Below are positions 15,222 through 22,208 of a DNA stretch of 27,433 nucleotides, in pieces; the stretch's first letter is position 1; each line of letters begins with the position of its first letter. A model generated the notes under the pieces. It had not been told where the DNA came from and did not search any database. It saw only the letters and a program-made list of their open reading frames with translations. Made by a program: the position numbers and the translations under genes. Location of the stretch: contig DHKA01000069.1 in the NCBI GenBank assembly GCA_002404605.1, positions 357-27,789 of the forward strand. Direction: 5' to 3'. The DNA comes from Clostridiales bacterium UBA4706 (GTDB lineage: Bacteria; Bacillota; Clostridia; Oscillospirales; Oscillospiraceae).

Positions 15222-15914
15222 TCAATGATACGCGATAATGGCGCGGTTGAGCGCTTCGTAAGCGCCGCGCGGCAGCGGGACGGCCGCGCCGTCGGATAAG
15301 ATCGCATCCGTTTTCGTCACGCGGCGGATGTACAAGAGATTTACGATCGCCGCGCGCCCGATGCGGAAAAACCGCTCGTCCAGCTCGTCCGAGAGCGCGC
15401 CGAGCGTTTTCTTTACGGTGTAGTCGCGCTTCGCGTGGACGGTCGTGTAGTTTTTCTCCACATCGAGATAGCGGATCTCATAAAGCGGCACGCGGTATAT
15501 CTCGCCGCCGCACTCGAGCGTGAGCGCGCGGCTGTCAGAGCGCAGCTTCGCCGCGGCGCGGTCGAGCACCTCGAAGAGCTTTTCCTTGTGGACGGGCTTT
15601 ACAAGATAGTGCAGCGCCGCGACGTCGTACCCCTCGGCGATATAGTCCGTATACCCGGTGATGAAAACGATCTGCACAGAGGTGTTCTCCGCGCGGACGC
15701 GCTTGGCCATCGTCACGCCGTCCATGCCGCCCAACTCGACATCGAGCAGCAGAAGGTCAAAATTCTTGTCCTCGTCGTAGGCGAAGAGGAACGCCTCGGC
15801 GGAGGGGAACATCTCGAGCGCGACGCTCTCTTCCCGGCTCTCGCCCCATTCGCGGACATACTGCGCGACGAGCTGCGCGTCCTCGGCGCGGTCGTCGCAG
15901 ATAGCGGCTCGCAT
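15222..15914 (-). CDS. LytTR-family response regulator
   Basis: This 230-aa regulator has a receiver domain with the acidic pair D7/D8, the phosphoacceptor D58 (LLLLDVE), T86 and K106. A LytTR DNA-binding domain follows from about residue 137 to the end (YLDVEKNYTTVHAKRDYTVKKTL). The class binds pairs of short direct repeats upstream of target promoters. The frame remains open to 15959, but the ATG at 15914 has AGGAGGGAG before it and gives the normal N-terminus. It is the first gene of a leftward operon with the soluble GHKL kinase; the ABC exporter may be a read-through passenger or the output. Confidence 0.95.
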   Translation of the reverse strand: MRAAICDDRAEDAQLVAQYVREWGESREESVALEMFPSAEAFLFAYDEDKNFDLLLLDVELGGMDGVTMAKRVRAENTSVQIVFITGYTDYIAEGYDVAALHYLVKPVHKEKLFEVLDRAAAKLRSDSRALTLECGGEIYRVPLYEIRYLDVEKNYTTVHAKRDYTVKKTLGALSDELDERFFRIGRAAIVNLLYIRRVTKTDAILSDGAAVPLPRGAYEALNRAIIAYH

Positions 15915-15941
15915 ATTCTCCCTCCTCACGATGTTTTTTCC

Positions 15942-15970
15942 ATAGTATTCAATTCGCAAACGCTTGTCAA
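15942..15970 (-). promoter_or_regulatory. Promoter of the LytTR two-component operon
   Basis: On the - strand the -35 is TTGACA (15970-15965) and the -10 is TACTAT (15947-15942), with a 17-bp spacer. The -35 shares bases with the rightward promoter of holB. Confidence 0.75.
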
Positions 15971-15993
15971 ACTAAAAATGTGTATGGTATACT
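15964..15993 (+). promoter_or_regulatory. Promoter of holB-ricT
   Basis: The -35 is TTGTCA (15964-15969) and the -10 is TATACT (15988-15993), with an 18-bp spacer and an upstream TG giving an extended -10. The start of transcription would fall at about 16000, right at the ATG at 16002. Confidence 0.6.
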
Positions 15994-16001
15994 GAATCGA
16001 T

Positions 16002-16748
16002 ATGGAAAAGATGATGCATTCGTATATAATCTCCGGCGACGGAGACGCAGCGCGCACTCGCGCGCGGGAAATGGCGGCGGCGGCGCTCTGCGAGAGCAGC
16101 GGTGCAAAGCCCTGCCGCGCGTGCCGTCACTGCCGCAAGGTGTTCCAGGGCGCGTTCCCCGGCATCCATCCGGACGTGGCGCTCGTCGAGCGCACGGCGG
16201 ACAAGTCCGGCAAGCTGCGGCGCGAGATCACCGTCGATCAGATCCGCGCGCTCGCCGTGGACGCCGCCGTTCTGCCGAACGAGGCCGACGGCAAGGTGTA
16301 CATCTTTCCCGAAGCGGACGCGATGAACATCGCCGCGCAGAACGCTTTCCTGAAGCTGCTCGAAGAGCCGCCGCGCGGCGTCATGTTCCTGCTCTGCGCC
16401 GAGAGCCGCGAAAAGCTGCTGGAAACGGTGCAGTCGCGCTGCGGAGAGATCCGGCTCGCGGGCAGCGCCGCCGCGCCGGAGAATGAGCGCGCCCGGGGCT
16501 TCATTGAAGCGCGGCTCGACCGCGCGGAGCTTCTTCGCTGCTGCACGGCGATGGAAAAGCTCGATAACGCGCAGCTTCTCGAGGTCGTGACCGCGGCGGA
16601 GGCTCTTGCGGTGAGGCTCGTCTCCGACCGGCGGGAGCTGCTCACGCTGGAGGCCTTTCTCCATCGCGCGGAGGAGTATCTCCGCTTGAATGTCGGCACG
16701 AAGCACGTGACCGGTTATCTATCCACCTATCTGCCGGACGGCGAATGA
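16002..16748 (+). CDS. holB: DNA polymerase III delta' subunit
   Basis: This 248-aa clamp-loader subunit is AAA+-like but shorter than most delta' proteins, which have about 300-330 residues. A Cys cluster C30...C38-X2-C41-X2-C44 forms the zinc module of clamp-loader subunits. The usual P-loop is replaced by SGDGDAART, as expected for delta', which does not hydrolyse ATP. The segment AQNAFLKLLEEPP is the strongly conserved core and is followed by a sensor-like SRC (LETVQSRC). Three ATG codons (16002, 16011, 16014) are possible; none has a good Shine-Dalgarno. The next gene is ricT, the same order as holB-yaaT in Bacillus, which supports the call. Confidence 0.88.
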   Translation: MEKMMHSYIISGDGDAARTRAREMAAAALCESSGAKPCRACRHCRKVFQGAFPGIHPDVALVERTADKSGKLRREITVDQIRALAVDAAVLPNEADGKVYIFPEADAMNIAAQNAFLKLLEEPPRGVMFLLCAESREKLLETVQSRCGEIRLAGSAAAPENERARGFIEARLDRAELLRCCTAMEKLDNAQLLEVVTAAEALAVRLVSDRRELLTLEAFLHRAEEYLRLNVGTKHVTGYLSTYLPDGE

Positions 16749-16787
16749 CGCCCCGGCGCTCACACATCAGGAAATGAGGAAAATTCC

Positions 16788-18053
16788 GTGACAGAAGTAA
16801 TCAGCATAAAATTCCGCGGCCGCGGCAAGTCGTATTATTTCGACCCCGCCGGCGTGACCGCGAAGGCGGGCGATACGCTCGTCGTGGAAACGTCCAAGGG
16901 CATGGAGCTCGGCGAGTGCGTCAAGGGCAACCACGTGGTCGAGGACGGCGACTGCGTGCAGCCGCTGCGCCCGGTCGTGCGCCGCGCCACGCCGGACGAT
17001 CTGCGCATTGCGGAGCTCAACCGCAAGCGCGAAAAGGAAGCGCTCGGCATCTGCCGGGAGCTCATCGAAAAGCACAAGCTCGAAATGAAGCTCGTGGACG
17101 TCGAGTGCTCGTTTGAGGGGAACAAGATCCTCTTCTTCTTCACCGCCGACGGGCGCGTGGACTTCCGCGAGCTCGTAAAGGATCTTGCGGGCGTGTTCCG
17201 CACGCGCATCGAGCTGCGGCAGATCGGCGTGAGGGACGAGGCGAAGATGCTCGGCGGTCTCGGCATCTGCGGGCGGCCCTTCTGCTGCCACCAGTTCCTG
17301 GACGATTTCCAGCCCGTCAGCACGAAGATGGCGAAAACGCAGTCGATGTCGCTCAACCCGGTGAAGATCTCCGGTGCGTGCGGGCGGCTGATGTGCTGCC
17401 TGCGCTATGAGCAGGAGGCGTATGAGGATCTTTTGAAGCACGTGCCGAAAAACGGCGCGTTCGTCCAGACCGAGGACGGCTACGGCAATGTGACGCTCGT
17501 CAATCTCCTGCGCCAGAACGTCAAGGTAAAGCTCGACGGTCCGGGCGAGGCGCAGGTCCGCACCTACGACGCCGACGAGATCGCCGAGATCCCCGGCGGC
17601 CGCCCGGCGGAGGGCCAGCCCCTGCCCGACCTTCTCCGCAACAAGCCCAAAAAGGTTAAGGAAGAGATCGCCGAGCCGGAGACGAACGGCTGGATCATGC
17701 CGTCGATGATCGTGGAGGACGTGCGCACCGCGCCCGCCGCGCCGCAGAGCGCGGAGAAACCCTCCGGCGAGAAGAAAAGCAGCCGCTCCCGCCGCCGGAA
17801 GCGCGGCGGTCAGAGCGCCGAAAAGCGCACCGACAAGCCCGAACGCACCGAGCGCGCGGAAAAGAAGCCGGAGCGCGGCGAGAAGAAGCCTGCCGGGGAA
17901 AACCGCGGCGCGCGCCGCGGCGGGGAAAAGCCGCCGGTAAACGCCGTTCCCGCCCCCGCCGGGGACAAGGCCGAGCGCACCGACAAGCCCCGCCGCAATA
18001 ACCGCCGCAGAAAGCCCCGGCCCAAGACCGACGGCGAAGCGCCGAAAGCATAA
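16788..18053 (+). CDS. ricT: PSP1-domain protein RicT (YaaT)
   Basis: This 421-aa protein starts at GTG with TGAGGA upstream. The PSP1 C-terminal domain lies in the first 270 residues with two Cys-rich motifs, GICGRPFCC (C161, C166, C167) and GACGRLMCC (C198, C203, C204). These match the iron-sulfur ligands of RicT, a partner of RicA and RicF that promotes RNase Y-dependent mRNA processing in Bacillus. Residues from about 310 to the end form a low-complexity tail rich in Lys, Arg, Glu and Pro, longer than in typical RicT, that looks disordered and nucleic-acid-binding. It follows holB by 39 bp in the same operon. Confidence 0.92.
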   Translation: MTEVISIKFRGRGKSYYFDPAGVTAKAGDTLVVETSKGMELGECVKGNHVVEDGDCVQPLRPVVRRATPDDLRIAELNRKREKEALGICRELIEKHKLEMKLVDVECSFEGNKILFFFTADGRVDFRELVKDLAGVFRTRIELRQIGVRDEAKMLGGLGICGRPFCCHQFLDDFQPVSTKMAKTQSMSLNPVKISGACGRLMCCLRYEQEAYEDLLKHVPKNGAFVQTEDGYGNVTLVNLLRQNVKVKLDGPGEAQVRTYDADEIAEIPGGRPAEGQPLPDLLRNKPKKVKEEIAEPETNGWIMPSMIVEDVRTAPAAPQSAEKPSGEKKSSRSRRRKRGGQSAEKRTDKPERTERAEKKPERGEKKPAGENRGARRGGEKPPVNAVPAPAGDKAERTDKPRRNNRRRKPRPKTDGEAPKA

Positions 18054-18080
18054 TAAAGCCTCCCCAAGAGGGAGACGCTC

Positions 18081-18120
18081 AAAAAAGGAACCCGGCGGGA
18101 GCATTGCTCCCGCCGGGCTT
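18081..18120. terminator. Bidirectional terminator between ricT and hpf
   Basis: A 12-bp perfect GC-rich stem (18091-18102 with 18106-18117) has an ATT loop. Leftwards it is followed by TTCC and six T, a good terminator for hpf. Rightwards only CTTTATAT follows, a weaker end for ricT. Confidence 0.88.
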
Positions 18121-18131
18121 TATATACTCGT

Positions 18132-18677
18132 TTATTCCTCCGTATCGGAGATCAGGCCGTAGCCGTCGTTCTTGCGGCGATAGACGACCGAAAAGGCGTC
18201 CGCGTCCTCGCTGTTGAGGAAGGCATAGAACTCATGCTCCAGCAGGTTCATCTGCAAGATGGCCTCCTGCGGCGTCATCGGCTTGATGGAGAAGCGCTTG
18301 GTGCGGACGATGGTGAAATCGCCGCTTTCCTCTTCTTCGTCCACGGGGCCGACACCGGTGTCCGTCCACTCGATCGGACCAGCCTTGAGTTTCTTCTCCA
18401 GGCGGGTCTTGTTCTTGCGGATCTGGCGCTCGATGGACGCGCAGGCGGAGTCAACGGACGCGAACATATCCCCGGTCGTCTCGCTCACCCGGTAGAACAT
18501 ACCGTTGTTTTTGAGAGTGACCTCGGCGGTGTAGCGACCGCGTTCGCGGCTGAAGGTGATGAAGGCTTCACTGTCCCCGCTGCGGAAAAGGCGTTCGATC
18601 TTGCCGACCTTTTTCTCGGCGTAGGCGCGGAGTTCCTCGCTGACTTCCAGCTTCTTGCCCGTGATGGTGAATTTCAT
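18132..18677 (-). CDS. hpf: Long-form ribosome hibernation promoting factor
   Basis: This 181-aa protein dimerises 70S ribosomes into inactive 100S particles under stress or in stationary phase. The N-terminal S30AE domain (1 to about 100) begins with MKFTITGKKLEVSEELRAYAEKKVGKIERLF. After an acidic linker, the C-terminal dimerisation domain (about 125-181) contains the KRFSIKPMTPQEAILQMNLLEHEFYAF-type segment of long HPF. The open frame runs up to 18722, but the ATG at 18677 is preceded by AAAGGAG and gives the standard start. It has an extended -10 promoter and lies in line behind the P-type ATPase, possibly receiving some read-through from it. Confidence 0.97.
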   Translation of the reverse strand: MKFTITGKKLEVSEELRAYAEKKVGKIERLFRSGDSEAFITFSRERGRYTAEVTLKNNGMFYRVSETTGDMFASVDSACASIERQIRKNKTRLEKKLKAGPIEWTDTGVGPVDEEEESGDFTIVRTKRFSIKPMTPQEAILQMNLLEHEFYAFLNSEDADAFSVVYRRKNDGYGLISDTEE

Positions 18678-18708
18678 TCCATCCAACTCCTTTCGTGGTT
18701 GTGAGCAT

Positions 18709-18717
18709 ATTATACCA
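18709..18717 (-). promoter_or_regulatory. Extended -10 promoter of hpf
   Basis: On the - strand TGGTATAAT gives a perfect TATAAT (18714-18709) with the TG extension; no good -35 is seen at 16-18 bp. The start would be near 18702, 25 nt before the hpf ATG. A weak AT-rich hairpin with a T run (18728-18745) just upstream may partly end the ATPase transcript. Confidence 0.6.
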
Positions 18718-18755
18718 CACAAAAAGGAATTTGCATAGACAAATTGTTAATATTG

Positions 18756-21419
18756 TTATTTTTGCCCGACTTTCTTCTTTGCCGCGAGGCGCTGGAAGAA
18801 TTTCACGATCTCCACGATCGGGATAACGAGGAAACCAATGCCGATAGCGATGATATACTCATTGAATTCCACGCTGGTGAAGTCGAACGCCGCGGCGATG
18901 AACGGCACCTCGCACACGAGCGTTGTGAGGAGAAGCGCCGCGAGAGACGAGACGAGCAGCGCCCAGTTGCGCGAGCCCATTGTGAAGAGACTGCCGCGCT
19001 GCGAGCGCATGTTCAGGCTGTGGAAAATTTCCGCCATGGACATGGTGAGGAACGCCATGGTCGTGCCGTCCGGACTTAGGCCGTTCGCCGGGATCTCCCA
19101 CACGCCGGACTCCATGAAGTGGCCAATGAAATACGAGGCGAGCACGAGCGCCGAGACCATCAGACCCTGATACGCAATATCCCCGCCCATGCCGCCGGCG
19201 AAGATGCCGGCCTTCGCGCTGCGCGGGCGGCGCTTCATAATGTCCTTCTCGGCATTTTCCATGCCGAGCGCGAGCGCCGGGAAGCAGTCGGTCACAAGGT
19301 TGATCCAGAGCAGATGCACCGGCTTGAGGATCGTGAAGCCCAGGAGCGTGGCGACAAAGATGCTGATGACCTCGCTCATGTTCGAACCGAGCAGGAACTG
19401 GATGGCCTTGCGGATGTTGTCGTAAATGCGGCGGCCTTCCTCGACCGCGCCGACGATCGTGGCGAAGTTATCGTCCGCGAGCACCATGTCGGCCACGTTT
19501 TTCGTCACGTCCGTACCGGTGATGCCCATGCCGACGCCGATGTCGGCGGACTTGATGGAGGGCGCGTCGTTCACACCGTCGCCGGTCATGGCGGTGACGT
19601 ACCCGGCGTTGCGCCAGGCGTTTACGATGCGCGTCTTGTGCTCGGGCTGCACGCGGGCGTAAACGGAGATCTCCTGAAAGACCTTTGCAAACTCCTCGTC
19701 GCTCATCTCGCCGAGCTGCGAGCCGGTGATGGCGCGGGTATCGTCCGTGAGGATGCCGAGATCGCGCGCGATGGCGACGGCGGTATCGATATGGTCGCCG
19801 GTGATCATGATCGGGCGGATGCCGGCCTCGCGGCATTCGCGGATCGCGCCGTAGACCTCCGGGCGGCAGGGGTCGATCATGCCGAGGAAGCCGATGAACA
19901 CGAGATCGTGCTCGAGCGTTTCGGCCTCGTAGTCCGCCGGGACGCCGTCCCAGGGGCGGAACGCCGCGCCGAGCACGCGCAGCGCGCGGTCGGCAAATTC
20001 CTTCGCATGGCGGCGGACGTTTTCCTTATATTCCTCCGTGATCGGGTGGATCTTGCCCTCGTACCAGTAGCCGGAGCAGCGCTCGAGCAGCATTTCCGTC
20101 GCGCCCTTGGTGTACTGTACGGTTTTGCCGTCCTCGGTGTGGACGGTGGACATCATTTTGCGGCCGGAATCGAACGGCGCTTCGCCGATGCGGGGGTATT
20201 TCTCGTCCAGCTCATCCTTGTAGAGCCGGAGATCGTGCGCGTGGTTGACGAGCGCGGCCTCCGTCGGCTCGCCCTCGGCGGAGTGCATGCCGAGACCTCG
20301 CTTCGCATCGCTGCAAAGCGCCATGGCCTTGGCGAGCAGAATGGGATCGTCCGTCCAGGTGTCGGTGACGGTCATGCGGTTCTGCGTGAGCGTGCCGGTC
20401 TTATCCGAGCAGATGATCTGCGCGCAGCCGAGCGTTTCCACGGCGGTCAGACGGCGGATGATCGCGTTGCGGCGGGACATGTTCGTAACGCCGATAGAGA
20501 GCACGATCGTCACGACCGCGGCGAGTCCCTCCGGGATGGCGGCCACAGCGAGCGAGACGGCGACCATGAAGGAGTTGAGCACCACTTCAAAGCTGAAACC
20601 GCCCGCGCGCAGGAGCTGCACCGCGAGAATGACAACGCAGATACCGAGCACGAGCCATGTGAGGATCTTTGAGAGCTGGCCGAGCTTGATCTGCAGCGGG
20701 GTCTGGCTCTGCTCGGCGTTGGAGAGGGCGTCGGCGATCTTGCCCATCTCGGTGTCCATGCCGGTGGCGGTGATGACGGCGGAGCCGCGGCCGTAAACGA
20801 CCGTGGAGCCCATGTACACCATATTCTTTCGGTCGCCGAGCGGGACGTCCTTCGCGTCGGGCGCAAGGTTGATGATATCGATAAACTTGCTCACGGGGAC
20901 GCTCTCGCCGGTGAGGGCGGCTTCCTCGATCTTCATGCTGGCGCTCGTGAGAATGCGGCCGTCCGCCGGGATCGCGTCGCCGGCCTCGAGGATCACCACG
21001 TCGCCCACGACGAGATCTTCGCTGTGGATGGTGACCATCTTCCCGTCGCGCAGCACCTTGGACGTGGCGGCGGACATCTGCTGCAGAGCGTCGATGGCCT
21101 TTTCCGCCTTGCTCTCCTGATAGACGCCGAGCACCGCGTTGATGATGACAACGGCGAGGATGATGATCACGTCGGCAAAGCTCTCGCCCTGCACAACGGC
21201 CAGCACGCCGCTGATCGCCGCGGCGACGAGCAGAATGATGATCATCGGGTCGCCCATCTGCTGGAAGAACCGCTTGATGAGCGAGTCCTTCTTACCCTCG
21301 GCCAGCTTGTTTTTGCCGTTGGCCGCGAGACGTTTTTCCGCCTCGGCGCTCGTGAGACCTTCGGATGTGCTGTCCACATCGCGCAGGACGGCTTCGGCTT
21401 CTTCGCAATAGAATCTCAA
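18756..21419 (-). CDS. P-type cation-transporting ATPase (Ca2+/Mn2+ exporter type)
   Basis: This 887-aa pump of the SERCA/PacL-like P2A class has an N-terminal cation-ATPase domain and the actuator motif TGES (170-173). M4 carries PEGL (296-299), the phosphorylation motif DKTGTLT has D339, and the hinge is TGDGVNDAP. M6 has NLVTD and M5 has SNMSEVISIF. The M4 Glu, the M5 Asn and Glu, and the M6 Asn, Thr and Asp used for the two Ca2+ sites of SERCA are all present, so Ca2+ transport is possible. The upstream Mn2+-type riboswitch argues that Mn2+ export is its physiological role, as for riboswitch-controlled pumps in lactic acid bacteria and streptococci. The start is TTG, supported by AAGGAGG (21434-21428) 8 nt before it. 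No ATG alternative is near. Confidence 0.96.
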   Translation of the reverse strand: MRFYCEEAEAVLRDVDSTSEGLTSAEAEKRLAANGKNKLAEGKKDSLIKRFFQQMGDPMIIILLVAAAISGVLAVVQGESFADVIIILAVVIINAVLGVYQESKAEKAIDALQQMSAATSKVLRDGKMVTIHSEDLVVGDVVILEAGDAIPADGRILTSASMKIEEAALTGESVPVSKFIDIINLAPDAKDVPLGDRKNMVYMGSTVVYGRGSAVITATGMDTEMGKIADALSNAEQSQTPLQIKLGQLSKILTWLVLGICVVILAVQLLRAGGFSFEVVLNSFMVAVSLAVAAIPEGLAAVVTIVLSIGVTNMSRRNAIIRRLTAVETLGCAQIICSDKTGTLTQNRMTVTDTWTDDPILLAKAMALCSDAKRGLGMHSAEGEPTEAALVNHAHDLRLYKDELDEKYPRIGEAPFDSGRKMMSTVHTEDGKTVQYTKGATEMLLERCSGYWYEGKIHPITEEYKENVRRHAKEFADRALRVLGAAFRPWDGVPADYEAETLEHDLVFIGFLGMIDPCRPEVYGAIRECREAGIRPIMITGDHIDTAVAIARDLGILTDDTRAITGSQLGEMSDEEFAKVFQEISVYARVQPEHKTRIVNAWRNAGYVTAMTGDGVNDAPSIKSADIGVGMGITGTDVTKNVADMVLADDNFATIVGAVEEGRRIYDNIRKAIQFLLGSNMSEVISIFVATLLGFTILKPVHLLWINLVTDCFPALALGMENAEKDIMKRRPRSAKAGIFAGGMGGDIAYQGLMVSALVLASYFIGHFMESGVWEIPANGLSPDGTTMAFLTMSMAEIFHSLNMRSQRGSLFTMGSRNWALLVSSLAALLLTTLVCEVPFIAAAFDFTSVEFNEYIIAIGIGFLVIPIVEIVKFFQRLAAKKKVGQK

Positions 21420-21462
21420 AGAAAACCCCTCCTTGATGAATGTTCGGATGTGCTTTTCTAAT

Positions 21463-21513
21463 GATGAAAAGACCCGCAGACAGAATGTTTTTCCTTCATT
21501 CTGTCCGTGGGTC
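21463..21513 (-). terminator. Terminator of the riboswitch expression platform
   Basis: Reading leftwards, the arm 21513-21497 pairs with 21487-21471: 15 Watson-Crick pairs, one G-U and one mismatch, with a 9-nt loop. Four T follow at 21470-21467. The first arm includes the AGACCC end of the aptamer, so aptamer and terminator exclude each other. This predicts that ligand binding switches expression on. Confidence 0.85.
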
Positions 21514-21600
21514 TGGTCATTTCATGCAAACCAGGCGGGAGACCCGCCGAGTAAATGTTGATTTGCAGCCGCAGGCGCGGCAGACTACTCCCCCTTGGAG
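21509..21600 (-). promoter_or_regulatory. yybP-ykoY-type manganese riboswitch aptamer
   Basis: On the - strand the conserved 5' element AAGGGGGAGTAG (21596-21585) is followed by a stem GCCGC/GCGGC. Next come the conserved loop TCAACA (21561-21556) and a stem GGCGGG/CCCGCC. The aptamer closes with the 3' element CAGACCC at its end. These match the yybP-ykoY class in order and content. The class binds Mn2+ and commonly precedes Mn2+ exporters, including P-type ATPases. The assignment is by eye; no covariance model was run. Confidence 0.85.
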
Positions 21601-21607
21601 TTCCTGT

Positions 21608-21636
21608 ATTCTATCGTGGAATCGGCATGCTGTCAA
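21608..21636 (-). promoter_or_regulatory. Promoter of the riboswitch-ATPase transcript
   Basis: On the - strand a consensus TTGACA (21636-21631) and TAGAAT (21613-21608) are separated by 17 bp. Transcription would start about 21601, at the first base of the aptamer. The -35 overlaps the stop codon of the upstream importer ATPase gene. Confidence 0.85.
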
Positions 21637-22208
21637 GGGATAGAAAGCCGGTTTCCGCCGAAAAAATCGGCTTCGGCGGCGTCATGGGTGACAAGTAAGA
21701 CGGTTTTGTCACCGGAGAGGGCGCGCACCGCGTCCATGGCGGCGCGGCGGTTCGTCTCGTCCAGGCCTTTGAACGGCTCGTCGAGCGCGAGCAGGTCAAA
21801 CTCCGCGCAGAGAGCGCGGGCGAGCGCGCACCGCCGCCGCATCCCGCCGGAGAGGTCCGCGGCGGGGACGGCGAGACTCTCGCCAAGCCCGAGCCGGGCG
21901 AGCATATCCCGCGACTCCCGTTCTTTTATTCGCCCGGCAGTGAGCAGAACGTTTTCGAGCGCCGTGAGCTGCGGGCAGAGCCGGTCCTCCTGAAAAACGG
22001 CGGCGCGGCGCGCCGGAACACCGGAGATCTTCCCTCCGTCCGGCGTTTCAAGACCGAGGATGAGCCGCAGCAACGTCGTTTTCCCGCCGCCGGAAACGCC
22101 GGTGATGACGCTTGTCTCTCCGAGCGGGAGCCGCGCGGAGAAATCGCGGAAAACGACCGTTTCGGCGTAGCTTTTTGAAAGATTTGTTATCAAAATAGCG
22201 TCCGTCAT
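21633..22208 (-). CDS. ABC importer ATP-binding protein (nitrate/sulfonate/thiamine-precursor type)
   Basis: This 191-aa nucleotide-binding subunit powers the adjacent importer at the inner face of the membrane. Walker A is GVSGGGKTT (37-45), the Q-loop Gln is Q73, the signature is LSGGM (119-123), Walker B has D143/E144, and the H-loop VTHD comes near the end. It is about 50-60 residues shorter than common SsuB/TauB proteins because the segment after the H-loop is nearly absent, but all catalytic motifs are present. Its ATG overlaps the permease stop (ATGA at 22205-22208), so translation is coupled. The substrate is unknown. Its stop codon coincides with the -35 of the downstream ATPase promoter. 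Confidence 0.92.
   Translation of the reverse strand: MTDAILITNLSKSYAETVVFRDFSARLPLGETSVITGVSGGGKTTLLRLILGLETPDGGKISGVPARRAAVFQEDRLCPQLTALENVLLTAGRIKERESRDMLARLGLGESLAVPAADLSGGMRRRCALARALCAEFDLLALDEPFKGLDETNRRAAMDAVRALSGDKTVLLVTHDAAEADFFGGNRLSIP

Noticed and set aside
19119..20672. 517-aa open frame antisense to the P-type ATPase
   Set aside because: The - strand carries every P-type ATPase motif; the antisense product is His/Arg/Asp/Ala-rich and not a protein family.
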